Assembly: GCA_963682055.1 (NCBI GenBank)
Contig: OY821750.1
Span: 28,094,402 to 28,158,401 of the forward strand
Length of the DNA stretch: 64,000 bases
Direction: 5' to 3'
Source: Primula veris
Taxonomy: Eukaryota; Streptophyta; Magnoliopsida; Ericales; Primulaceae
In this document: positions 1 to 11,517 of the stretch, one piece after another
Position numbering within the stretch: the stretch's first letter is position 1
Layout: each line of letters opens with the position of its first letter
The notes under the pieces: generated by a model
Seen by the model: the letters and a program-made list of their open reading frames with translations, nothing else
Told to the model about the DNA's origin: nothing
Database searches by the model: none
Translations under genes and position numbers: made by a program

Positions 1-216
1 TTTTGGGGTAAAGAATAGGAAAATTCGAAAAAATCAATAAATTTGAAAAAGTCAAGGCTCGTACCTGGAAAGTATGAGTCTGTTTTTAGAATTACGATTT
101 TGATTTCCGAATAACGAAAATAGAACTGGATTAAGAAAAACTCGGCTGTATAAAGATGTTACCTTCAACTACTTAATAAAAAAAAATACAATCTTAGAAT
201 ATCTTTATTTGACATC

Positions 217-377
217 CATTACAAAATAATGTTTGATTTAAGCCGGTTACTAATTCAAAAAACTGTCACAAATTAACTAAACTGTACAAATCCGTCACAA
301 AAACCGTAGCTAATAAGCTCGTAATAAAAAAATAACGTCACTAATCTTATAGTTATTTGGATATTTTTTTTATAGTG
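217..377 (-). mobile_element. CACTA-type MITE with 3-bp target duplication
   Basis: The right end reads TATAGTG, the complement of a CACTA terminus, and the left end reads CATTACAAAATAATG, a one-base variant of CACTACAAAATAATG. Both ends are flanked by ATC (214-216 and 378-380), the 3-bp target duplication expected of CACTA elements. The interior carries subterminal GTGACAG/CTGTCAC motifs and aligns in reverse orientation with the element at 29820-29999, so both belong to one non-autonomous family. It is 161 bp long with no coding capacity. Confidence 0.65.
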
Positions 378-1780
378 ATCCATAGAAAGATGTAAAATTT
401 GAACCGATCAAAGTAATCGTTACTGATACTCATTTTTTACTACTAGTATTTCTTGATGGACAGATTCTCATTGGTTTATATTCGTCAACTTCATGCTTTT
501 TAGCATTTTCTTCTCGTTCTTGTACCATGTTCACATTTTATTTTATTTCTGAAATTGCATAGGCGCATAGCTGAATGTTGATAACTTGTCTTATTGCTAA
601 ATCTTTAGCATCATGCATGTAACAATGTATATAAGCTTCCATTAAGGATTGTAGCTGATTTATGTTAGAGTCTAACTATATGCTATAAGAAAAAGTTCAT
701 TTATTATCATAATTTTAGCCACAACCGTTTTATCAACATAACCGAAAAAAAATTATAATGCTAAATAAAGTTTTTATTAGAGTGATATATGTACACTAAG
801 CACTTATGCATTGCTTGCACTTATATATTCTCCCTTGTAACAGCTTCTCAAGCTGGTTATTTGATTTCCTCTCCTTTCTGCTTATTTACAAATGATATAT
901 TTCTAATTCTTTAAAAAAAACTTCTGCCAAAGATTAACTTTAAAATTTTAGTCAGAGTTTTGTTCTGCCAAAGATCGTTTGGTTCTTTGGTAATACAAGC
1001 TTAATATTAAAAAATATGTAACATAATTAGCATAGTTGAGTGTAAATATACCCTCAAATTGAACGTAGAAGATGCCAACTAGTCACTAGTGGCAACTATT
1101 TATGTTTTTTTTTGCACGTGCGTTAATTTTATAAATAGGGACAAGATCAGTTATGTTTTTCTTTGTCGGGTTTGAAATGTAAAACATGCAAAATTTCTTT
1201 TCCACGAAATCAAAAAATTGAAGAGAATCTAAGTAATTAATTAGACTATTCCTCTACCAGAAATATTTGGACAAATAATATGGTCAAATGACCTGATGAA
1301 GATCGAGTATATACCAGGCCTTGGCTTGAGAGGCTTGAGCTGATCCTTCTATATTATCATTTCATTTGTTACTTTATTTATCTATTTGGACCACTTAAAA
1401 TCTTTCATATTTTAATTGAATTATTGTACAATTACGATAGTGACCCAGGTGTTCCATATTTACCACATTGGGGATTGATCAGGTTAATTAATACTTAGAT
1501 ATATATAATACATCTAAAAAAATTCACAGCACACAATATCAACTAATAATAAAAGATTTTGATAGAATATAACTAAATTATTTTAATAGAAGCCGACTAG
1601 CCGAGATATGTGGACAAATTGAAAATCAAATTTGAAAATAGTAAAAGGGCAAATAAGTATTTTCCTTTCAAAAAATTACTATGATGAAATACAGTTCTCT
1701 TGGTACTAGCTATTGCTAAATAAGTCGCCAAAGCAGTACTAACCCAAAAAATTCCCTTTGTGTATATGTATTTGACGTTC

Positions 1781-1800
1781 ATATATATATATATATATGT

Positions 1801-1864
<64 letters not shown>
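1781..1864. repeat. (AT)n(GT)n microsatellite
   Basis: Nine AT units run directly into about 33 units of GT with one interruption (GTAT). The length makes it a likely polymorphic marker. Confidence 0.95.
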
Positions 1865-1865
<1 letters not shown>

Positions 1866-3036
1866 TTTAGAATCAACAAAAAGATTTGACTGTATGTGCT
1901 AGGATACATACTATTAATTTGATATTATTTTATTTTTGACTGTATTTTTATTAAATTTGACAATATCAATCTAATTGAAATAAATATTTGAGAGTTGTTC
2001 TTTTGCTAATAATTTGGTTAAATGTTTCACCATATATGATTATATTCTACAGAGACAAGAAACTCAAAATATATAATAATAGGAGTACTATTTATTTTAG
2101 AACTCTATATTTAATCATGAATACATTTTACATGTTAAGGTAATTTTCTTAAAAACTTGGAAGCCTCTATGGTCGGACTTTTCTAGTTGGTACTTTGACT
2201 TAGATGAGAGAGGAAAAATAATTTCTTAAATCAACGGATTTAATATGTACGTTGCTATGAGTAATATAATAATATAACTATTGTAGATGCTCTTATATAC
2301 TAACAGTAAATTACACGATTTCAGCCTCTACGGGTTGGATATCCTCCATTGTTTATATATTAACCGTTTGTACATAACTTAGTTATAAAACCAATTTAAA
2401 TGATAATTGTAAAAAGCTGCACTATAATTAAAAAACGTGGTCAACAAATATCATTGATCCTAGGAATGATATATTCTGTGTAATTGATTCTATTGTTGCA
2501 AAACTTCAAGGAAATTAACAGTACACAGGTTCATGAACATGCGGACTGTGTGGTTTATACCGTGTCTTTGTACTAATTTAAAAGTAAAATAGTATTACTT
2601 ATACTATATATTCAAAGAGTTGAATAAAAAGATGAATCTTTCCTCTACGTAAGTAAAACCCTAAGACCCGATAGAAATTTCCTCTTCACAACCTCAAAAT
2701 TTCACATGAAATCTTTCCATGGTGTACTCTTTCAATTCAACTTAAGAGACTACATAGAAACCTTTGAAGACATGTATTGTCACACTACGATTAATTAATA
2801 TACATAAGTACATACATGCATATGGTAGCTCGTTAAGAGTTCGGTTAGTGTCTGTTTAATTGTAATGAATGGAGATTGGAAAAAAATTAACATCATATGT
2901 AATATATTAAACAATCTGAGTTTGAATATTTATACAATTTTAAATCCCGAAGTCACCTCGTATAAAGTTTTACTACCTGCTAAATAAATATGAGCCTGAG
3001 CAATATATCTACATATGCAGTGTCCGAACATCGGTA

Positions 3037-3041
3037 CATGT
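3037..3041. repeat. Target site duplication (left), CATGT
   Basis: CATGT directly precedes the TG of the left LTR and is repeated after the CA of the right LTR. Confidence 0.95.
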
Positions 3042-3391
3042 TGTTAGGGTCGATACAGGCGAATCAATGAAAGACAGAAATACTAAACCGAGCACACACT
3101 CTTTGATAACGGAGTTCACCCAAATTGGCTACGTCTCCGGGCCGCTACACGTGGCACTTTATATATATATTAAAAGAGGATTACAATCGTAATCTAGCTA
3201 GATCACAAAGCTATGGTTCTCTCGCAAATAGAACTCTCTCTTTATAATATAGAGGTGTTTGTGTAGGTGTAATTAAAATACAAGATATTGGGGCATATAA
3301 ATAGAACCCAACATGGGTCACATTACAATTCTTAGTGATGTGGGATAATTAGAAAACATGGCCAAACCTCATTTGGCTCCACAACTCAACA
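3042..3391 (-). repeat. 3' LTR of the Copia element
   Basis: This 350-bp LTR starts TGTTAGGG and ends ACTCAACA on the plus strand. It differs from its partner at 3139 (G against A), 3292 (G against A) and 3367 (C against T), all transitions. Because the element is on the minus strand, this left copy is the 3' LTR. Confidence 0.97.
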
Positions 3392-3402
3392 ATCTCCCAC
3401 TT
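3392..3402 (-). other. Polypurine tract
   Basis: On the minus strand AAGTGGGAGAT abuts the TGTTGAG start of the 3' LTR. This is the usual plus-strand priming site position and sequence of plant Copia elements. Confidence 0.9.
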
Positions 3403-3568
3403 GGAGTCAAATGTCGAGTGCTTCAAAAGAACTCCAATTATACTCGACCACCGAACTCACTGTGCTCCTCCGAGCAGAATGCTCCCATCGGTATCGTTGT
3501 ATAGTAATTAATACTCTGCCGTCATCGGCGAGTTACTCATTCTTCTAGTGTAGCGGCGACCCTGAGCC

Positions 3569-6500
3569 TCATGCTCGGAGTCCTACTGAGGTTGCACACA
3601 GCCTCAGTTTGTCGATTGTAACAGTCTTCGTTAGCATATCGGCGGGGTTCTTAGCGCCCTCAATCTTTTCTAGCGCGAAGATTCCATCTTCTAGAACAGC
3701 CCGGATAAAGTGGTAACGAATCTGTATGTGCTTTGTGCGTGAATGGAATACAGGATTCTTAGCTAGCTGAACTGCACTTTGACTATCACAGTGCAGAACT
3801 CCCTTGTCGGTTTTCTGACCGAGCTCCTTTAAGAAACCTTGCAACCAAATCATCTCTTTGCTTGCTTCCGTCACCGCGACGTACTCAGCCTCTGTGGTCG
3901 ACAATGCAACAATCTTTTGCAGCTTCGATGTCCAACTCACAGCAGTATCACCATAGGTACAAACACATCCCGTTGTGCTCTTTCGGCTGTCCAGATCACC
4001 GGCCATGTCAGCATCCACATAGCCGCGCATGCCTTCCGAGGTCTTTCGGAAACATAATGCCAAACTCATGGTACCCGAGAGATATCTCAATATCCACTTC
4101 ACAGCTTCCCAATGGTGCTTTCCTGGGTTACTCATGTAACGACTGACAACTCCCACTGCATGGGCAATGTCCGGTCTTGTACACACCATAGCGTACATCA
4201 AGCTACCAATTGCTGAAGCGTAGGGTATGTTCGACATACGATCCTTTCCTTCCTCGTCTGAGGGTGATTGTTTCTTCGACAAGCTAAAGTGTGCGGCTAG
4301 CGGTGAGCCTACAGCTTTGGCATCACTCATGCTGAACCGTGCCAACACTTTCTTCACATACTCAGCTTGCGACAGAAACAGGGACCCATCCCTTCCTCGG
4401 GAAATCCTCATACCGAGGATTTGATTTGCGGCACCCAAATCTTTCATCTCGAACTATTTCGCCAACTGTTGCTTCACCTTGTTAATCTCAACAAGGCTCG
4501 ACCCGGCGAGCAACATGTCATCTACATACAAAAGTAGTATGACATACGAAGAGTTCGCAAATCTCTTCACGAAACAGCAGTGATCGCTATCACTTCTTTC
4601 GAACCCGGTATCCGCCATGAAACTGTCAAACTTCTTATACCACTGCCGTGGTGCTTGTTTTAACCCGTACAAGCTCTTCCGCAGTTTGCAGACCAGTTTC
4701 TCTTTTCCCTTTTCGGCAAACCCTTCAGGTTGGAGCATGTAAATTTCTTCTTCTAGATCTCCATGGAGAAATACAGTTTTCACATCTAACTGCTCGAGAT
4801 AAAGATTTGCATTTACAACAATGCTCAACAATAGCCGAATAGTCGTCATCTTTACGACTGGTGAAAAGATTTCGGTGTAGTCAATTCCTGCCTTTTGCTG
4901 GAACCCTTTGACTACTAGGCGTGCCTTATACCGTTTCGTGCCATCTTGTTCCTCCTTTAGACGGAACACCCATTTGTTGCTCAGTGCCCTTTTCCCCTTG
5001 GGCAGTTTGGCTAACTGTCAAGTCATACTCTTCTCAAGTGACTTCATCTCATCCTTCATCGCGAGCTCCCACTTGCTCGAGTCTTTCAGCTTCAGAGCTT
5101 CTTCTCTACTTTCGGGCTCTCCTGCATCACTGAGCAGTATGTAATGCAGGGAAGGAGAGTATCGGGCAGGAGGTCTCCTCTCGCGCTGACCTCGGCCCAA
5201 CTCAGGTCGAGGAGTTTGGGGCAGCTCCTCGTCCTCTTCAGCATCTGTTGGAGGGTTGTCGAGCACCACTGGCTCATCTTCAGTGTCATTTTCCAAGTCC
5301 AATCTTGGAAAGGCATTCATGTCGACCATACCACTTTCCTCGGACGGGAGCACATCTTCTTCCACCACTGCACTTTGTCGATCTTTGTACAAAATGCCTT
5401 CGTTGAAGATGACATCCTTACTACGAATGATCCTCTTTGTTTGACCATCCCAGAAGCGATATCCGAACTCAGCTCCACCGTACCCCACAAAGTAACACAC
5501 TTTGGATTTCGAGTCAAGCTTGGTACGATCATTTATGTCGACATGGATATATGACAGACAACCGAACACTCGCAAGTGTTCATAAGAGATAGGCTTTCCT
5601 ACCCACTCTTCCTCGGGAATTCTCCTTTCTAGGGGCACTGAGGGTCCGCGGTTAATGAGATAAACCTCTGTGCTTACTGCATGTGCCCACAAGGCTTTGG
5701 GCAACCCACTTTGCAGTCTCATACTCCTAGCACGCTCATTGATTGTTCGGTTCATTCGCTCAGCCACGCCATTCTGCTGTGGCGTTCTTCGGATGGTTTT
5801 CTCCATTCGAATGCCTCTCTGAGCACAGAACTCTACGAACTTCGCATCAATGTACTCTCCGCCGTTGTCGGACCTCAAACACTTGAGTTTATTCCCGGTC
5901 TCTAGTTCGACCATGACCTTCCATTCTTGGAATTTCTTAAACACCTCAGACTTGCGTTTCAAGAAGTAGACCCATGTTTTCCTCGTCGAATCATCGATGA
6001 AGGTCACATAGTACTGAGCTCCTCCTAGTGAGGTTACTGGAGAGGGTCCCCATACATCTGAGTGGACCAGTGCTAGCTTCTCCTCCTTGGGAGCTTTTCC
6101 ACCTTTCAGGAAGCTCACTTTCTTCTGCTTCCCGAAGATGCAACCTTCACACATATCGAGGTTGACAGACTTCAAGCCTGGAAGTTTGCTGTCCTTCGCT
6201 AACACCTTCATCCCCTTCTCACTCATGTGACCCAACCGTCGATGCCACAGTTCCGAGCAGTCTTGCGACACAGCTGCCGCCACTGTACACTCCTCATCGG
6301 TCGTCATGTACAGCATACCGACCTTGCTCCCTCGGGCTATCACCATAGCTCCTTGTGAAACTTTCCAAGCTCCACAGCTGAACGAAATGGAGTGCCTTTC
6401 GGCATCGAGTTGACCTACTGAAATCAGATTCTTGGTCAACCTCGAGACATGCCTCACTTTCGTTAGCTTCCATACCGATCCATTTGGAATGCGAATTTTC

Positions 6501-7537
6501 ACATCGCCCATTCCAACAACATCCAACGCTTCTCCGTCGGCTAGATACACTTTACCGAAATTACCCGCAGTATAATTTTCGAATAAATCCTTCTGAGCGG
6601 TCGTGTGAAATGATTCCCCAGAGTCTAGAATCCACGAATCTATGTCTCTCTGCACGGCAAGCATTAGACAGTCACCCGAATCCTCGTCGCTCGCAATATT
6701 AGCCCCGTGATCACGGTCGGTACTCTTCTTCGACTGCTTGCACTCATGACTGAAGTGCCCCATACCCTGGCAGTTATAGCATCGAAGATTCTTCTTACTT
6801 CGATCGCTATCTTTGTCTCCTCGGCTAAGCCCTCTTCTACCTCGGGATTGTGAACGTCCTCTAACGTCCCATACCCTGGCCTTACCCCGGTCTCTTGAAC
6901 CCATGTTCAAGGCTGCTCCATCATTTGAGCATTCACCCATATCTAATCTCCTGAGTTCCTCAGCGAGTATTTGATCTCGGATGCCGTTGTAAGTCAGTTT
7001 CTCCTTTCCAATTGAGTTGCTCACAGCAGCTCGCATGAATTCCCAACTGTTCGGTAGAGATGCTAGCAGTATAAGGGCTCTCACTTCGTCTTCAAAAGTT
7101 ATCTCCACCGCATCCAACTGATTTACAGTGTCGATGAACTTGTTCACGTGACTCACGACAGGTGTCCCCTCAGCGATGCGTAGGCTGAACAACTTACGCA
7201 TGAGATGTACATTGTTGTTCGCGGATGGTTTCTCATACATGTCGGTGAGGATCTTCATCATCCCCATCGTCGTCGTCTCTGTTGCGACGTTATGTGCTAC
7301 ACTCCTAGATAGTGTTAGGCGGATCACTCCCAACACTTGTCGGTCTAAGAGTTTCCACGCCTCCTCGGTGGTCGTGGTCGGCCTTTCCTCAAGGAGAAGT
7401 GGCTGATGCATCTTCCTCCCATAAAGGTAGTCCTCTATTTGCATTCTCCATAATGCGAAGTCCTTCCCGTCGAACTTCTCGATCCCGTGTGCGGTCCTGT
7501 CTTCTTTCGCCTTCGATCTTCCGAGCTCTGATACCAC
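3569..7537 (-). pseudogene. Copia gag-pol polyprotein with two in-frame stops
   Basis: One frame of about 1,320 codons runs through the whole interior. In order it shows a Gag domain with an FDGKDFALW motif (codons ~22-30), a CCHC zinc knuckle (~253-266), an aspartic protease DSG (~305-307), the integrase HHCC zinc site and DDE core (HSDVWGP, SDNGGEY, NGVAERMNRT), a Copia reverse transcriptase with YVDDMLLAG, and RNase H with STTEAEYVA. A TGA at 5018-5020 stands where relatives usually have tryptophan at the start of the RT region. A TAG at 4454-4456 stands just before FEMKDLG. Both fit single C-to-T type changes, and no frameshift is present. No ATG occurs before codon 32, and the frame stays open back to the primer binding site, so the initiation codon is lost or non-standard. 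Confidence 0.95.
7525..7536 (-). other. Primer binding site (initiator tRNA-Met)
   Basis: The minus strand reads TGGTATCAGAGC, complementary to the 3' end of plant initiator tRNA-Met, two bases inside the 5' LTR. This is the standard Copia minus-strand priming site. Confidence 0.95.
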
Positions 7538-7538
7538 T

Positions 7539-7888
7539 TGTTAGGGTCGATACAGGCGAATCAATGAAAGACAGAAATACTAAACCGAGCACACACTCTT
7601 TGATAACGGAGTTCACCCAAATTGGCTACGTCTCCAGGCCGCTACACGTGGCACTTTATATATATATTAAAAGAGGATTACAATCGTAATCTAGCTAGAT
7701 CACAAAGCTATGGTTCTCTCGCAAATAGAACTCTCTCTTTATAATATAGAGGTGTTTGTGTAGGTGTAATTAAAATACAAGATATTGGAGCATATAAATA
7801 GAACCCAACATGGGTCACATTACAATTCTTAGTGATGTGGGATAATTAGAAAACATGGCCAAATCTCATTTGGCTCCACAACTCAACA
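7539..7888 (-). repeat. 5' LTR of the Copia element
   Basis: This 350-bp LTR is identical to 3042-3391 except at 7636, 7789 and 7864. It sits upstream of the gag start on the minus strand, so it is the 5' LTR and would carry the promoter. Confidence 0.97.
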
Positions 7889-7893
7889 CATGT
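7889..7893. repeat. Target site duplication (right), CATGT
   Basis: CATGT follows the terminal CA of the right LTR and matches 3037-3041. Confidence 0.95.
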
Positions 7894-9754
7894 TGTACTT
7901 GAAAATGGTCATGAGTATGAAACGAACCCGAACATATTAGTTTCCGTGTTCTTCTAGCTAAGCTCATTTGATAGTTGCAACCCCGAGATATGAACAAAGA
8001 ATTTTGATAAATTTCAGTAATTAAATCTCATAATGCAACTAATAGCACGCCCGAAAAGAAAAACTATAAGATATTTAGAAATAATTCAACAAGTGTCGCA
8101 ATATATATATTATATATATATATATATGCAAAATGAAAATGTAGCTTAACTTATTTAGAAAAACACAAGTTCTCAAATATTTCTTTCAATTAGGTTAATA
8201 TACTGCTATATTTAAAAACAAATACTGCCTAAATTATACATATAAATGCAAGTGTACTGCCTAATTATGCATATAATTAAAGATATATTTTATATAGATT
8301 TGGTTATATACGTACAGTCATAAAGATACACATACATGTGTTTCTCAAAAAATAAGAAAAGATAAATATACAGGTACTGTCAAATTGGCAGTATACTACC
8401 GTTATACTATTAGTGTGTGTTTGTGTGTGTGATAGCTAGAAGCTAGTATCCGAATTTTATGAACGTGCCACGTCACCAGAGCTCCGCCGTGTCACACTGA
8501 GAGCGGCCATGCAGTGATCCATAGCGAAATCGGAAGGTTGATAAGACGAGGGTGGAGAACTGCATGAATTTCTTCATTTATATATTACAATCAAAACTCA
8601 TAATAATTAATGATGAACAAATATGCAACATTTACGTACCAACAGTAATCATGTCATCTTGCATATTTGCGACTTGTCATTAGCGGCTTAAAAGTTTGAG
8701 AAATGATTTTACTTATACATTTTTTTTATTCAAAAAATCAACCCGCTGATGTGGCATGTACACATAACATATCCATTTATCATGGATTTTAATTATTAAG
8801 TGCATATTATGACTTGTTAGTTAAGTGTATATTTATTAGTTTGATTTTTTTTAACAAAAGCTCTTCGTAATTGAAAAAACATAAAAATGGGTTTATACAA
8901 AGAGGTATTGATGAAAAATAAAATTTTCAAATGAATTTATGAATTGTTAATTTGTTCAAATCATGATTCATCAACAGTTTCATTAATATCTCTAATAATA
9001 AGCTAAGTGTTTTCAACATTTGAAACAATTAAGTTGAGTAAAGGTATTTTTTTGATAAAATAAAATCAAGCCTCTTATGTGAAAAATCAAGAGAAAAAAT
9101 TAAAAGTATATTAACTTACATCCATGGGGTGTGATTGTATTATTATAATAAAAAAATTATCTTCTGAATTTTTTTCTCGGACGCTCGAATGTCAAAGATT
9201 GACCATGTATTGTTTTAGGGAGAGAAGATGGGTTTAAATATTGATTGACATTGAAAAATGAGTTGTCTTTTATTCTTATTTTATAGTTTTTTTGGAAGGA
9301 TAAATTGCCACATTGTTTTTTTAAAAAATGAATAGGACATTTCATGTCACCGGATACATTTTACAAATTATTTACGAGGGTTGCTCTAACAGCACTCTAA
9401 AAGTTTATCGATCTTCGTCAATAATTGAACTTAAAATTCATATTTATTATGGTTCACATCTTGGTGTTGTCACAATCATTGTCATATATATGGTTTAATC
9501 GCAATACTCTAAGCCAAGTGAAAACTCTCATAACCTGATTGCTATCTCACCCAACCCCTTTTATTATTTCCCTATTGAGCAAGTCCTATTTTATTTTATT
9601 TCCTTTTTTATAACACTTATTTGTACTTATAAAAAAATGCATATCTATATAAGATATCCCGTAGAATTAAATGGAAACAAATACTCCTTTTATCGCTAAA
9701 AAGTCTACGCATGTGATATCCATCTTTCCACACAATTTCCCACACTTGTGCCCT
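7894..9754. other. Intergenic region and FMO promoter
   Basis: AT-rich sequence without a credible gene. A less AT-rich patch at about 8455-8560 has no open frame I can interpret. The right part is the presumed promoter of the FMO1-like gene, with a W-box group near 9191-9249 and a TATA box at 9755. Confidence 0.5.
9191..9249. promoter_or_regulatory. Cluster of W-box cores upstream of the FMO gene
   Basis: GTCAA at 9191-9195 and TTGAC at 9199-9203 and 9245-9249 give three WRKY-binding cores within 59 bp, about 510-570 bp upstream of the TATA box. W-boxes are known in promoters of defence-induced genes such as Arabidopsis FMO1. The core is only five bases, so chance occurrence is quite possible. 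Confidence 0.3.
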
Positions 9755-9762
9755 TATAAATA
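9755..9762 (+). promoter_or_regulatory. TATA box of the FMO1-like gene
   Basis: TATAAATA lies 105 bp upstream of the ATG at 9867, leaving room for a 5' leader of about 75 bases. Confidence 0.7.
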
Positions 9763-9866
9763 CCCCAACTCTACATACCCTACTCACCATCTAAAGCTAA
9801 TAATATTTCTCAAGCTACTATCTTACCAACTATCATTTTCTCTAAATATATTTTCATACTCTATTA

Positions 9867-11475
9867 ATGGCCGCAGTATCCAAAATTGCCATAATTGGAG
9901 CTGGCATTAGCGGCTTAGCCGCTGCTAAACAGCTCGCCAAATACAATCCAACTGTATTTGAAGCCACTGATTCGCTCGGAGGGGTATGGAAAAGTTGTTC
10001 TTATCGTTCAACTAAACTCCAAACCCCTCGTTGTGATTTTGAGTTTTCGGATTTTCCCTGGCTCGAGAGAGATAGTATAAACTTCCCAACTTATTTGGAA
10101 GTTTTGGAGTATCTAGAGTCGTATGCTAACCATTTTGACTTGTTGAAATTTGTGAATTTCAACTCCAAGGTGGTAGAAATACGGTTTATCAATGATCATG
10201 AAAGTAACGATGGTGTTCGCGGAGAGTATCCTATTTTGCTACCAGGGAAGCCAGTATGGGAGGTGGCTATTCGGTCGAACGGGTCAGATACTGTTGAGGT
10301 GGTTAATTCTCTCCCTATTATATTAGGTTTTCAACAAAAAAAATGAAAAACCTTGAAAAACTTTTAAGTTACTAGTTATATTAAAAGCTCAAGATATTAG
10401 CATGAACATGAACTTTTAGTCACTTGTATTCTTCAACACTTTCGCGTCATGTACAGACTGGTCCATTTTTAATCTACCTTGATTTTAGGAAATCCTTGCA
10501 TATATTGTGATTTCCATAAATTTAATAGACCGATGGGTGCAATATATTGAACATATAGGGTCTCATAACATTTTATACATGTTACATCTACTTAAAGCTT
10601 GAGCGTTTTCTGAAAATGGGCACTTAACATGAAAAGAACAGTCATCCTACGTTTTTTTTTTTGTTTTTTATAATCAGTCATCCTATGTATATATTGAATC
10701 ATATTCTTATAGGGAAAAGGGATCATAGTAAAATTCTGTTTTTTTTTTGCCTTAATCATGCATTCATGCTAGTCATGCTTGTAGATCGTAGCAGGAGGCG
10801 ACAATATTCCTCTCCATTGTTACGATCGTTTATGTAACTAGGTCATGAAAATATTACTATATTTGTGGCTCGGCTTTATATTACACTACTTTTCCCGATC
10901 AAATCCTTGGTTGTTTTGTTAAAATTATAAATTCTTATTTTTTCACTTAATTAAATAGGTGACGTGATAAAAACGAGCTATATTCACTTTCAAGAATACT
11001 TGTCACTCAACCTTAACATCACGTGATAAATTGATGTTACTTTCATTCACCAAAAAATTGAACCCATATCTGGTCGTGCCTTTAATAGAAAATTGCATGC
11101 GGACTATCTATTTCTAGAAAGTACGTTAGAAAGAAAAATCATTCATTGTCACACCATTTTAGCCTTTTAGGAAAGAAAAATCTAACCCAAAAAAAACCAT
11201 AGAATCTTTTGCTATTCTCAAGGTTTATAAACCGAATATACTATTTTGAGATAACCCACGCTAAAAAAAAAAAAAAAAAAAACTCAAATAGCTATGAAAT
11301 CAATGACGTTGTTTTTTGTTATGAGCTTACCAACTACGGTTATTGTGACGAGTTTGTGACAGTTTAGTCAATTTTTCATAAATTTGTAATAATTTTTTCA
11401 ATTAATGATCTTCGTCACTACATCATTACTGGAAAAAAAAAGTCATATGTATTGTCTATTAATGTCAAAACAATA

Positions 11476-11517
<42 letters not shown>

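Larger units (their letters stand above)
1..3036. other. Gene-free AT-rich flank left of the Copia element
   Basis: I find no reading frame with coding character in this stretch; the only open frame of note is 61 codons of low-complexity sequence. It contains a small CACTA-type MITE near the left edge and a long GT microsatellite, both listed separately. The rest is unstructured AT-rich sequence. Confidence 0.6.
3042..7888 (-). mobile_element. Complete Copia (Ty1-type) LTR retrotransposon
   Basis: The element has two 350-bp LTRs bounded by TG and CA, a 5-bp target duplication CATGT at 3037-3041 and 7889-7893, a primer binding site matching the 3' end of initiator tRNA-Met, a polypurine tract, and a single gag-protease-integrase-RT-RNase H frame on the minus strand. 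Integrase precedes reverse transcriptase, which defines Copia. The LTRs differ at only three positions, so the insertion is recent. Two in-frame stop codons make this copy non-autonomous. The exact lineage (Tork-like is a guess) is unresolved. Confidence 0.97.

Noticed and set aside
3839..5905. Several plus-strand open frames of 60-136 codons inside the Copia element
   Set aside because: They are antisense to the gag-pol frame, have no domains, and arise from its codon composition.
7312..7689. Open frames on both strands spanning the 5' LTR and leader
   Set aside because: They cross the LTR border and primer binding site and match no retroelement protein.
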